This document shows positions 58,901-64,000 of a DNA stretch of 64,000 nucleotides, one piece after another. Location of the stretch: assembly GCA_950097015.1 (NCBI GenBank), contig CATNEN010000038.1:12518001-12582000 (forward strand). Direction: 5' to 3'. The stretch is from Macrostomum hystrix (Eukaryota; Platyhelminthes; Macrostomidae). The notes below the pieces were generated by a model that had not been told where the DNA came from, did not search any database, and worked only from the letters and a program-made list of their open reading frames with translations. Numbering within the stretch: the stretch's first letter is position 1; the number at the start of each line of letters is the position of its first letter. Both the position numbers and the translations under genes were made by a program.

Positions 58901-61900
58901 ATAGATCGAGTCGCTACTAGAGTTGTAGAGCTTATAACGGGACTGCAGATGGATGTCATTGGCGTACAGTACTGTGCAGTTCTCCGCTGCTGGCAAACCC
59001 TCTGCAATCGAAAGAATAGCATTTTGACATTTTTTAGTCTTAGGAGTTTAGCGCTATGTTTACTGACCACAGAATTTACACAGAATTTTATGACATCATC
59101 CTATGATAAACCTTGGATTTTTGCCATGCTTGCCATGAGACAAAATTAAAAATGCTAATGCAACATTGGCTACCTGTGCTGTGCACCGAGAAGTACTGCT
59201 CGGGGCGACCGCAGAACTGATCCGGGTTTCCAGGACAGGACGCATTGCAGGAGCGCTGCGGCAAGGTCTCCTGGATCCCGTACTCGGTGGTGGAGAGGCT
59301 GCTCAGGCAGGAGCAGTTCTGCTGCAGCACAGCGGAGTAGGCCAGGCCGGCGGAGAAGCACAGGTAGCGGCACATGGACAGGCTCATGAAGCTGGACCGG
59401 AACGACACGTTGCTGGGCCTGGTGATCTTCAGACAGCCCGGGTCCCTCTCTGTGGTCATGCAGACATAGCTGGCAACGGGATTCGAGCTGCGCATATCCC
59501 CCTGCCGGTCGTAATAAAAATATTCGTTATAGATGGAGTAATTCCACACTGAGACTCTGTGCTTAGTTATTGTCAGGTCGATCGGGTTCGGAGAATCTTT
59601 GGCCACGAAGCTAGAGTTCCTATTCAACAGAAAAGTCTTGCTGCTGAAGTTAAACTGGCTGTTTGAAAAGCCAGAGTAAACGTGGCCATTTAGCCACATC
59701 GGAATTTTCAGTCCCTTTGAGTCGGTGAAGCCAAGCCACCAGAATGAAGAATTTGTGAGCCAGTACATGCCTGAAAGCAAATTTGGGGCAAACATAAGCT
59801 GATTTATCGATTAATCTATTGATCGCAGTAGAAATTGCTGTAGTAGTTGCAGTCTATTTAAACGCCTAGGCGTTCGAATAGCGCCGCCGCCTCCTGGTGC
59901 CACTGTTTTGCCATGACTACAGCGCGTACCAAGGCCTCAACGGAGAGCCGCGCATCTGCTGCGGCTGCCGAGAGCGGCACACCACCTAAGCGACGAGGGC
60001 AACGCAGCGAACGTCGACGCTAAGAACGACGTCGCGAGAGCAACCGCCGTGGTCGACTACGAGGACGTCAACGTAAAGCCACAAACCAAAGCCCCGCGCT
60101 ACTGGTTGGTGCGGATCTTCCGGGTGGCGCCGGAGACCGTGAGACCCAACACCAACAGGTCCCAGCTGAACCAAAAAGCGCACAACAGCCCAGGGTTGCG
60201 ACGTGGAACTGTCGGACTCTGCGAGCGAGGTGGAGACAACACTTACTGGCACAGCTCGCAAACTGCCTCAAATTAAACATAATAATGCTGCAGGAGCTTT
60301 CCATCACAACCGAGCTGGGGCTTCACCAAGAACATCTCGGCTGGCTCTGAGCTGGCTCCTACAGTACACCTCAGCGGACTCAAGAGGCCAACCCCACGAC
60401 CAACATCAGGAACGACGAGCTGTACCGCCGGGCCCAGCTCTGCCGGCCAAGCCAGCTACTCCGCACCCGGCGCTTGCAGCTGGCTGGCCACGTCATCCGC
60501 GCGGAGCAGCGCTGCCCAGAGCCCTTGCAGGATGTGCTGTTGCTTTCCCTGCAGGGACCACGGCGGTGCGGCCAGGCGAGAGCACAGCGCTTCGTCGACC
60601 TGCTGCTGACTGATGCCGGGATCTCCGACCCTCGCGGACTGATCCTCCTACGCGCGCGCGTCTTTTGACAGCTTCCCGCTCTTTGGCTTCAACCAGGGTG
60701 GCTGTAGTTTGTTGTTGTTGTTGTTGTTGCAGTAGAAAGACCACAGGGGTATGTCAAATACCCATATTTTTTCTGTATCTCCAAAAATATTCAAACTATC
60801 GCTGTGAAAATCCTGAACACGGCTGGCTTTGAAAGCTAGTTAATCGTAAAGGGCGGAAAGTGTTTATTGAGATGGTGGCCTTTCACGAAAATCTGTCCTT
60901 CGGTTCGGGAGCTATCGTGAAGTAGGCAGTGGGTATTTGAAATACACCCGTGGTCTTTCCCCTGGGGGAAAATGTGGTCTTTCTGCTGTAAACGCAGAGT
61001 ATATAATTTTTTCTGAAAAGCGGTTGTTATATTTACTTGCGACCGATAAACTGGGATTAAAATATGTGGATTGTATGTCAATGTGAAACCTCACTTGACA
61101 ATACAGTCGATAAAAATTGCTGATCTTCCGTGGTCGCGAAGCTCGCAAGATACCCGCCTTTGAGATAGCAGGCGCTCTTCGCTGTCTCGAAGAGAGCCGC
61201 TGTAGCGTGGAATGTATAGCACGAGCCCTTGAATGCGTAGCTGTTGCTTTCGTTGCAATTGGCTGAAGAATTATCTGTGGGAATGCAAGGTTTAAAGCGG
61301 CTTTCAAGGACTCGATCTATCTACAATTTACGAGTCGACCTATCGGATAGATTTGAGGGCATGAGTTCTAGCCTTGTTTTAGCTTAGATCATTGGACTCA
61401 TGACTTGAAGGTCGGGGGTTCGATTCCTGACACCAAATGAAAACAATTTGTGTCTTTTAGCGAGACATTTAACTTTACTTTGCGTCAGTTCACCCAGCTG
61501 TTAAATTGGTACCAACATGAGCTTCGGGAATTGAGGGTGAGTGCGGCGTAACACTGAACAGCCAGTGGTGCCATTTTGCTGTCGGCTGCACATCTACCGC
61601 AGCTCGTTTTAAAATTTTTTATCACCTTGTTAGATCAAGCTAAACTCACCTGCTAAATAACAGTACTTGGATTCGCCGTCAATCAAGTAATATCCAGACT
61701 GATAGAATCCCTTTTGGAAGATTTCCATGCACGAGTTAGCAGAAATGTCATGTATCTGAGGGTCTGAAATGTTTCGAGGCTAGTTATAGCTGAGTAAAAA
61801 ATGAATCAAAGCTAGAATTGAAGCATTATTTAACTCTAGCAGGTAGCTCACCGATTCGATAGACTGACACGACATCGGTGCCTGCAGATTTAACGCTGCC

Positions 61901-64000
61901 GCCGCAGGTTTGGTATCGATTTCCGCTGCAAGCCAGCGGGCACTCCCTGCTTGGTTGTGGCTCAAATAGAGTTCTGTTGTTCAGCTCGGAGTCGTCAAAG
62001 CAGTAGCACCGATTTGGGCTCAGGGCCGCCAACTGTTTCACCTTGGCGTTGCAATTGGCGAAGCACTGACGCAGGTGTAGTTTGGTGTCCAGCACTGGCT
62101 GGGGCATGCCGGGCAGTCGGGACCAGTGCAGCAAGTAGCAGCCGTGAAGTACTGAAATTCAATCGATTTGGAGCTCTACAGGTATAAAACAAGACAGGAA
62201 AAAAGAGCTAGGAAGGAATTAGATGAAGCACAATTATTTTACCCTGCTCTAAGGGCTTCTCGCAAATCGCTCCAGCTAGCCTCTGGTTGCACTCCTGAAG
62301 GCGGTAGCTATCGTGCGACATTTTGACAATTTTGCGCCGAACAGTTGATACTGCTTGAGCATAAGCGTCGCAATCTGCTCGAACGTTTGGATTCAGTTTT
62401 TGAAAGTCGAAATCATTCAAATTGGTCAGCATCTCAAAACAGTTTCTTTCACTGTCGAATGACTGAATCATCAGATCCGATACTGTTAGGTTGCATATAA
62501 TGGAGAAATAACTTCTTGCGGGCACCCCGCTTGCCGTGTCCAACTGGCTGGTGGAAGTTCTATCGGCGATGCCCAACCAGAAGCCATCACTTTCCGGTGT
62601 GACGCCGTATTTTCCCTTGTAGCGATTGAAGGCATGCAAACTTTTATAGGCGGTGGCTAGAGCATTGAGATCCGCAAGGCTCTGTGGAACTCCCAGAGTA
62701 GCATTGAAGTGGTTGCAGAACAGCCGAGCTTCATCATAGGTAGTGGCCATGTCCGTTAGTTGGTAACACATTTTTCCAACCTTCAGCCAGCCTAGATCAC
62801 AGCTACCATTGGCGGACAGCCAGTGGGGCTCAGATTGACCAATAGAATCTGGACAGGGCTCCAAGTCAATGTAATCACCCATATTCTCACCCATATTCAT
62901 GTTTCTCTTTCTCGCTGCAATGCTAGTTGTATTCAGCTTTAGAATGTTGGCCTCAGCACAGCTGGAAGTCGCACTCCATAGTCCCGAGTCACTATGCAAA
63001 TATGTCTTGGACCACAGAGCCATGCTTGACACATTGGTGTCTCCGATGAATGTGAACAGTGGTTTCGGATTGGTGAAAGTTGCATGAAGCACGGGGGCAT
63101 TTGTAACGCACTTCCATGTAGTGTCCAGAAGAGCGAAATAGGCTAGATTTGTATCGCGCCAACTACCGGAGCACTCGTCCTTGCCAGATGTTTTGGTGGA
63201 GATTTTAAACACTGCATCGTCCCAGAAATACCTGCAATTGAATCGTATACAACTATTGTACATGTAAACATTGTAAAAATTCTACATGGCGCTGTGGGTA
63301 TTGACACGCCAATTGGTGGTAGCCTATACGAAGGCATTGCAATGCACTTTTGTTGACATTAAGACGCACGTAGGACGCGCGGTTATGTCCTTTTGCGTAT
63401 TAATGTCGCTCTAGTTCATAGACCACATTCAAGGAACATTTTTGTCTATGGTAGGAAGTTTGGGCTTCGCCCCACACCCCTTCTCACTCTGCCCCTCGCA
63501 ATGATTAGGCCATAGAATAATGCGTTTTGTTTGTTGTTGTTCATAGATTTTCAAAGCCTTTTGAAGACGTCACATTATCACAAATTTCTACCAAGCTAAT
63601 GCTGTTATTAATTTTACATAATAATGAAGCAATTTCCTGCGCAGGAACAAACAAACAAACATGATATTTAAACTAACCTATTCGGCAGCATCTGGTCAAG
63701 TTTGCTTGTGTCGAATGTGCCATTTGAAGTTGTTATCAAAGTGTTATGCTGGAATCGAAAATAGTTTCTGTTCTTTCCAGAAGCGTTGAATAACAGCCAG
63801 TCCACTATCTCGGTGGGTTTATAGAATGTCATGTTAATCTGGTCAGTGATCAGCTGACTGTTGAGACCAAGCCAAACTCGATTCACATAGTTAACACTGA
63901 CGTCACTGCGCGTGTGAAGGTTTGGTTTATTTGGCAGATATAATGGTTGCCATGGCAACACGATGAGAGGGCTCCTGCTGCCATACAGTCGATTGTCACC
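31422..64000 (-). CDS. Paralogue R: giant secreted sushi/WSC/C-type-lectin protein gene (5' end beyond window)
   Basis: There are 58 frame-consistent exons, about 13.5 kb coding and 4,500 residues. The first visible exon (63678-64000) aligns with L exon 18811-19294, so the signal peptide and N-terminal sushi/WSC exons lie beyond base 64000. The module order matches L exon for exon down to the sushi array. There R has an A-B pair, eleven A-B-C triplets and a final A-B pair. A 6.7-kb Helitron array sits in the intron between the first and second triplets, and a LINE-derived element with a MITE sits in the intron between 59770 and 61095. The 3' end after base 31422 is not resolved. Function is inferred as for L: an extracellular multidomain coat, adhesive or recognition protein. 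Confidence 0.85.
32078..32400 (-). mobile_element. SINE family 1, copy 6
   Basis: Minus-strand copy: head near 32390, GAGCTCGATTCC B box, body, and a (TTA)n tail at about 32080. It fills the R intron between 31998 and 32676. Confidence 0.65.
32677..33823 (-). CDS. R sushi triplet 11 (divergent)
   Basis: A 33566-33823 (KYCPVLTD, VCPNTHSIP, HCQTNRSW, LCKS), B 32977-33198 (LACPLPPSP, YDALGGSFF, STCLLN) and C 32677-32892 (ECVHSIQ, VRCRDAA, SVCQFDAQW, GCGG). More diverged than the central triplets, as expected for an old edge copy. Confidence 0.75.
34037..34220. repeat. 22-bp short tandem array
   Basis: Degenerate copies of CGATTATCAAGGTCAGATTA plus AG in the intron between R triplets 10 and 11, decaying rightwards to CTCAAGGTCAG. 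Confidence 0.8.
34436..35578 (-). CDS. R sushi triplet 10
   Basis: A 35324-35578 (QCQPLQVPN, LCPPGYQLP, VCQTNKTW, PCERK), B 34730-34948 (MRCPLPPVP, KAESGFYF, TQCALN) and a shorter C 34436-34654 of 219 nt (IKCNKSL, LRCSNAS, IECLSNGSW, GCQS). The lengths still keep phase 1. Confidence 0.75.
35655..36540 (-). CDS. R sushi triplet 9
   Basis: A 36286-36540 (QCQPPQLQN, FCPPGYRLP, VCLTNKTW, NCKRK), B 35993-36211 (LSCLDLQLP, KTESGFYF, ISCAFN) and C 35655-35882 (SCNLTYSDL, ISCSNAS, AKCGQNRQW, GCQG). In B, Thr occupies the lost Cys2 position. Confidence 0.8.
36639..37526 (-). CDS. R sushi triplet 8
   Basis: A 37272-37526 (MCQPLAVPN, KCPPGYVLP, VCLPNKTW, HCERK), B 36975-37193 (AKCPPLQLP, RADIGYVF, VSCTVN) and C 36639-36866 (PCNVSFNEL, ISCNDSS, SFCALDRVW, GCHG). 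A clean reference copy of the three module types. Confidence 0.8.
37611..37960. repeat. 11-bp minisatellite in an R intron
   Basis: About 32 nearly perfect copies of TACGTTTCCAC between R triplets 7 and 8. The homogeneity suggests recent amplification. Confidence 0.95.
38116..39264 (-). CDS. R sushi triplet 7
   Basis: A 39010-39264 (TCEPFQVPS, LCPIGHHLP, ICLKNISW, LCERN), B 38421-38639 (LCPQPPVP, RAENGFYF, IVCSVDS) and C 38116-38343 (RCNVTYTEL, IACNDSV, SICNSDRAW, GCQG). The intron after C holds the 11-bp TACGTTTCCAC minisatellite. Confidence 0.8.
39342..40222 (-). CDS. R sushi triplet 6
   Basis: A 39968-40222 (LCHPLHVQN, ECPIGHHLP, MCLVNKTW, FCERK), B 39656-39874 (FQCPTLQLP, RSENGFLF, TSCALN) and C 39342-39569 (ACNVSMGDI, IACNNSV, SVCAADGVW, GCQG). 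In B, Ser replaces Ala at the lost Cys2. Phase 1 throughout. Confidence 0.8.
40312..40530 (-). mobile_element. SINE family 1, copy 7
   Basis: Minus-strand copy with GAGTGGTGGAGCGGTC and GAGCTCGATTCC at its head. In the intron between R triplets 5 and 6. Confidence 0.65.
40653..41526 (-). CDS. R sushi triplet 5 (recent tandem copy)
   Basis: A 41272-41526, B 40973-41191, C 40653-40880. A: LCQPIQVPN, QCPLGHRLH, VCQSNKNW, LCERE. B: LECPALELPANASI, RAEHGFYF, TTCALN. A is the closest match to the exon cut by the left window edge. Confidence 0.8.
41873..42787 (-). CDS. R sushi triplet 4 (recent tandem copy)
   Basis: A 42533-42787, B 42207-42425, C 41873-42100. C differs from that of triplet 3 at only a handful of positions by eye (both read FWTDAHVWISGCRG), and B reads KAESGFYF with Ala at Cys2. 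Confidence 0.8.
43151..44045 (-). CDS. R sushi triplet 3 (recent tandem copy)
   Basis: A 43791-44045, B 43465-43683, C 43151-43378, standard lengths. A: LCLPIEVPN, QCPLGHRLP, VCQSNKTW, LCERE. DNA is very close to triplets 4 and 5; A exons of the three start 1,258 and 1,261 bp apart. Confidence 0.8.
44276..45180 (-). CDS. R sushi triplet 2
   Basis: A 44926-45180 (LCQPLIVPN, MCPTGHQLP, LCQTNKTW, FCKRK), B 44624-44842 (LQCPVLELP, KAESGFYF, ISCVLN) and C 44276-44503 (VCNVTYSEL, IRCTNST, STCTAEGFW, GCRG). 255, 219 and 228 nt, all phase 1. Last exons before the Helitron array in plus-strand order. Confidence 0.8.
46827..47729 (-). pseudogene. BEL/Pao-type Gag fragment
   Basis: A 300-residue frame starting MSDDEEQKK, with a coiled-coil-like N-terminus, a Gln/Ala-rich middle, and at the end VEIPTFYGDKQQYEAWKAAF. 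The latter is the conserved Gag region (DUF1759) of BEL/Pao retrotransposons. The frame stops abruptly after the AAKERLAYF region where the element is truncated; protease and polymerase are missing. Confidence 0.75.
47814..47971 (-). repeat. Possible LTR remnant of the BEL/Pao fragment
   Basis: Lies just upstream of the Gag start on the minus strand. TTTGGTAGCAGAGCG at about 47798-47812 looks like a BEL primer-binding region, and the sequence beyond it is bounded by TG and CA. No second LTR is present, so the outer edge is a guess. Confidence 0.35.
50192..50222 (+). terminator. Helitron 3' end hairpin and CTAG, member 1
   Basis: TGCCC and GGGCA pair around a 10-base loop, then AAAAAA and GCTAG. 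This is the usual Helitron 3' signal, thought to stop rolling-circle transposition. The next base starts member 2, so it was bypassed or joined at this junction. Confidence 0.8.
50864..51482 (+). pseudogene. Helitron helicase, C-terminal part
   Basis: Open frame from VDWLSERAILCPRNDAAN through QLKVGAPIMLLRNL, CNGTRLIV, FAMTINKAQGQSL and LYVACSRV. These are C-terminal motifs of Pif1-like Helitron helicases. The upstream half is in the other member, so no intact helicase is encoded here. Confidence 0.85.
51635..51906. mobile_element. Small hAT-type MITE inserted in Helitron member 2
   Basis: 272 bp. Ends CAGAGGCAGATTTAGG and, reverse-complemented, CAGTGGCAGATCCAGG. Flanked by the 8-bp duplication ACTGTATA (51627-51634 and 51907-51914). 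The centre holds several GCTGGCGCCC-type short repeats. The terminal sequence is a common hAT type. Confidence 0.85.
52113..52143 (+). terminator. Helitron 3' end hairpin and CTAG, member 2
   Basis: Same hairpin with one loop difference (A to G), ending GCTAG and followed by host T. Confidence 0.8.
52222..54157 (-). CDS. R sushi triplet 1
   Basis: A 53912-54157 (RSCPPPVP, TCPPGHRL, IECQPDEIW, PRCSRK), B 52537-52752 (IVCPDPPMP, QASPGYLF, SSCLL) and C 52222-52449 (ITCNMNH, ITCKNSS, ANCSATGEW, GCQG). The A-B intron contains the 11-bp minisatellite; the Helitron array follows C. Confidence 0.75.
52845..53783. repeat. 11-bp minisatellite with higher-order repeat
   Basis: About 85 copies of CAATCAAGAAC and variants. 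Variant order repeats with a 297-bp period (27 units): the rare CAATCGAGAACTAATC occurs at 53401 and again at 53698. Confidence 0.95.
54242..55262 (-). CDS. R sushi A-B pair without C
   Basis: A 55008-55262 (KRCPAIP, LRCAEGYLP, LRCQNDKTW, VRCSRK) and B 54242-54463 (IVCPAPQN, KAPLGYKF with Ala at Cys2, IQCLSNGTW). A TTAA-flanked MITE (54526-54968) sits in the intron between them. Confidence 0.75.
54526..54968. mobile_element. TTAA-site MITE, copy 4 (clean target duplication)
   Basis: 443 bp, CAATAGAAAGACC to GGTCGTTCTACTG, with intact TTAA at 54522-54525 and 54969-54972. TTAA duplication is typical of piggyBac-type transposition, although the terminal bases are not the usual piggyBac CCC. Confidence 0.75.
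55430..55654 (-). CDS. R sushi domain linking the lectin block to the sushi array
   Basis: 225 nt, phase 1-1. DLVCLSTPVV, FNCTYGYEFLP, YVCDQSGDF, SDACS. Same length as L exon 32. Confidence 0.75.
55744..55875 (-). CDS. R C-terminal half of the split WSC domain
   Basis: 132 nt, phase 1-1. GRCFCALDYTTYGK, ICSTPCNVTNRPQCQDN. Completes the WSC started at 57064. Confidence 0.7.
55954..56118 (-). CDS. R small linker exons (two)
   Basis: Exons 56074-56118 (GSNTSISNDGSEVNSG) and 55954-56001 (GLNNSSKSDGRPQSLGG), both phase 1-1 and Ser/Asn rich. L has one exon here, so the linker has duplicated or been lost since the paralogues split. Confidence 0.5.
56232..56829 (-). CDS. R CTLD lodged inside the split WSC (three exons)
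   Basis: Exons 56593-56829, 56467-56517 and 56232-56384. KCGAPNWHYVPELGGCISI, TSLCEQIGGVIYVPDN, LHEFYRGPWAYLVKTG, SGYDGFLES, VPIICFKG. Exon layout identical to L, including the 51-nt middle exon. Confidence 0.65.
56903..57064 (-). CDS. R N-terminal half of the split WSC domain
   Basis: 162 nt, phase 1-1. SYIGCYYVQWDPR, TACSDACRSWGMPYAMHQ. Ends before the C-x-C, as in L exon 26. Confidence 0.7.
57165..57658 (-). CDS. R discoidin-like module (three exons)
   Basis: Exons 57573-57658, 57419-57504 and 57165-57318, with the same unusual phase-0 internal junction as L. MTFPGPVIVSGFTIRG, EHFYNNTERNERI, GALFTPKTYFYYRPVLTTS, LQILPI. More discoidin-like than the L copy; the family call remains tentative. 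Confidence 0.6.
57723..57852 (-). CDS. R hook-like exon before discoidin-like module
   Basis: 130 nt, phase 1 in and 2 out. IASSCQDLQRMFF ... TAECFSET. Same length and phases as L exon 22. Confidence 0.65.
57911..57971. repeat. Intronic hairpin in R
   Basis: AGGGACAACTAAAAC (57921-57935) pairs perfectly with 57948-57962; CTGCAGC stretches extend the stem after a 2-base bulge. It takes up nearly half of the 137-bp intron between the WSC-like and hook exons. Confidence 0.8.
57990..58250 (-). CDS. R WSC-like exon
   Basis: 261 nt, phase 1-1. ACGPDSG, PQQCLQLCRSSGFEYAGLQ, CKCSSALP, CHKTQCPG, SYCGFN. Counterpart of L exon 21; donor GTACGA chosen to agree with the phase in L. Confidence 0.7.
58358..58786 (-). 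CDS. R single-exon CTLD
   Basis: 429 nt, phase 1-1, same length as L exon 20. YAFKGDCYRTFG, WDACVQSNSFLVTFPS, WLLGYGKL, GFASICVS. The donor is GTCAGA, weaker than usual. Confidence 0.75.
58879..59001 (-). CDS. R second two-cysteine hook exon
   Basis: 123 nt, phase 1-1. AENCTVLYANDIH and YFMDCGFTG, counterpart of L exon 19 with identical length. Confidence 0.65.
59174..59770 (-). CDS. R CTLD C-terminal part fused to WSC domain
   Basis: 597 nt, phase 1-1, counterpart of L exon 18. SFWWLGFTD to ASYVCMTT closes the CTLD, followed by the WSC half whose DNA is almost identical to L 15008-15285. Confidence 0.8.
59860..60729 (+). mobile_element. Internally deleted LINE-derived element
   Basis: RVATWNCRTLRARW and KLNIIMLQEL (about 60190-60295) are the start of an apurinic-type endonuclease. 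Soon after, LYRRAQLCRPSQL and RRLQLAGHVIRAEQRC (about 60420-60510) are from the extreme C-terminus of LINE ORF2. The catalytic endonuclease part and the whole RT between them are absent. It ends in (GTT)n, a LINE-type tail. A (GTT)n tail and opposite orientation to R suggest insertion by a LINE machinery. Confidence 0.65.
60730..60988. mobile_element. TTAA-site MITE, copy 5 (short)
   Basis: 259 bp with good inverted ends CAGTAGAAAGACCACA and TGTGGTCTTTCTGCTG. It joins directly to the GTT-rich tail of the LINE-derived element, so one inserted at the edge of the other. Confidence 0.7.
61095..61274 (-). CDS. R CTLD N-terminal exon
   Basis: 180 nt, phase 1-1. YAFKGSCYTFHA and AKSACYLKGGYLASFAT, counterpart of L exon 17. 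Its partner exon lies about 1.3 kb downstream because a LINE-derived element and a MITE have entered the intron. Confidence 0.7.
61372..61625 (+). mobile_element. SINE family 2, copy 3
   Basis: GACTTGAAGGTCGGGGGTTC then GATTCC; body CACCCAGCTGTTAAATTGGT, then GAACAGCC. In an R intron. Confidence 0.65.
61650..61763 (-). CDS. R two-cysteine hook exon
   Basis: 114 nt, phase 1-1; ANSCMEIFQKGFYQSGYYLI and YCYLAG, counterpart of L exon 16. The fibrinogen-like hook layout is clearer here than in L. Confidence 0.65.
61852..62151 (-). CDS. R WSC domain exon
   Basis: 300 nt, the same length as L exon 15. HGCYLLHWS, LRQCFANCNAK, CYCFDD, CPLACSGNRYQTCGG. Phase 1-1. Confidence 0.8.
62243..63231 (-). CDS. 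R exon matching L exon 14: unknown segment plus CTLD
   Basis: 989 nt, phase 2 in and phase 1 out, as in L. CTLD part: CDLGWLKVGKMCYQL, DEARLFCNHFNATLGVPQ, GFWLGIADRT, RLQECNQRLAGAICEK. The unassigned first half keeps TTWKCVTNAPVLHATF. Confidence 0.8.
63232..63677. other. Intron without recognisable features
   Basis: Between the first two visible R exons. Contains a short GC-rich patch near 63465 and a GTT-rich stretch near 63530, but no element ends were found. Confidence 0.4.
63678..64000 (-). CDS. R exon matching L exon 13 (partial, unidentified module)
   Basis: Open to the window edge. LPWQPLYLPNKPN and VDWLLFNASG match L exon 13. Leaves in phase 2 at a GTTAGT donor, as in L. Domain family not recognised. 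Confidence 0.65.

Overview
The window looks like nuclear DNA of an invertebrate animal. Coding exons are short, separated by GT-AG introns, and interrupted by Ty3, Helitron, hAT, BEL/Pao, LINE, SINE and MITE insertions; there is no bacterial gene organisation. Mid-range GC, short introns and this mix of secreted sushi, WSC and C-type-lectin proteins would fit a free-living flatworm such as Macrostomum, but that assignment is a low-confidence guess.

Almost all host coding sequence is on the minus strand and belongs to two giant paralogous genes arranged head to tail. Paralogue R runs from beyond base 64000 down to about 31.4 kb, and its 5' end lies outside the window. Paralogue L starts at a signal-peptide exon (29956-30034) and runs off the left edge, so its 3' end is missing. 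I placed splice sites for 44 exons of L and 58 of R. Reading frame is kept across every junction; nearly all introns are phase 1, with the same few phase-0 and phase-2 exceptions in both genes. About 3,500 residues of L and 4,500 of R are visible. The order is signal peptide; an N-terminal run of sushi domains; alternating WSC, short two-cysteine hook modules, C-type-lectin-like (CTLD) and discoidin-like modules; then a long array of three-exon sushi units (A-B-C, usually 255+219+228 nt). No membrane anchor is certain. The products look like large, heavily glycosylated secreted or surface-coat proteins with carbohydrate-binding modules; adhesion, mucus or immune recognition are all possible roles.

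Region by region: 1-8.8 kb, L sushi array and its discoidin/CTLD block; 9.2-13.8 kb, an intact Ty3-type LTR retrotransposon with apparently identical LTRs inside an L intron; 14.1-30.0 kb, L lectin/WSC block and N-terminus with SINEs, a LINE fragment, MITEs and a 10-bp minisatellite in introns; 30.0-31.4 kb, intergenic; 31.4-45.2 kb, the R sushi array with recent tandem copies; 45.45-52.14 kb, a head-to-tail double Helitron hosting two hAT-type elements, one of which holds a BEL/Pao fragment; 52.2-64 kb, R sushi, discoidin, CTLD and WSC exons, an 11-bp minisatellite with higher-order structure, and a LINE-derived element.

The most notable observations are a sushi exon type (B) that keeps Cys1 and Cys3 but has lost Cys2 and Cys4 together; a CTLD lodged between the two halves of a WSC domain in both paralogues; a nearly identical exon patch shared by otherwise diverged paralogues (probable gene conversion); and the Helitron array, whose two members carry complementary halves of one helicase and meet at a 19-bp duplication.
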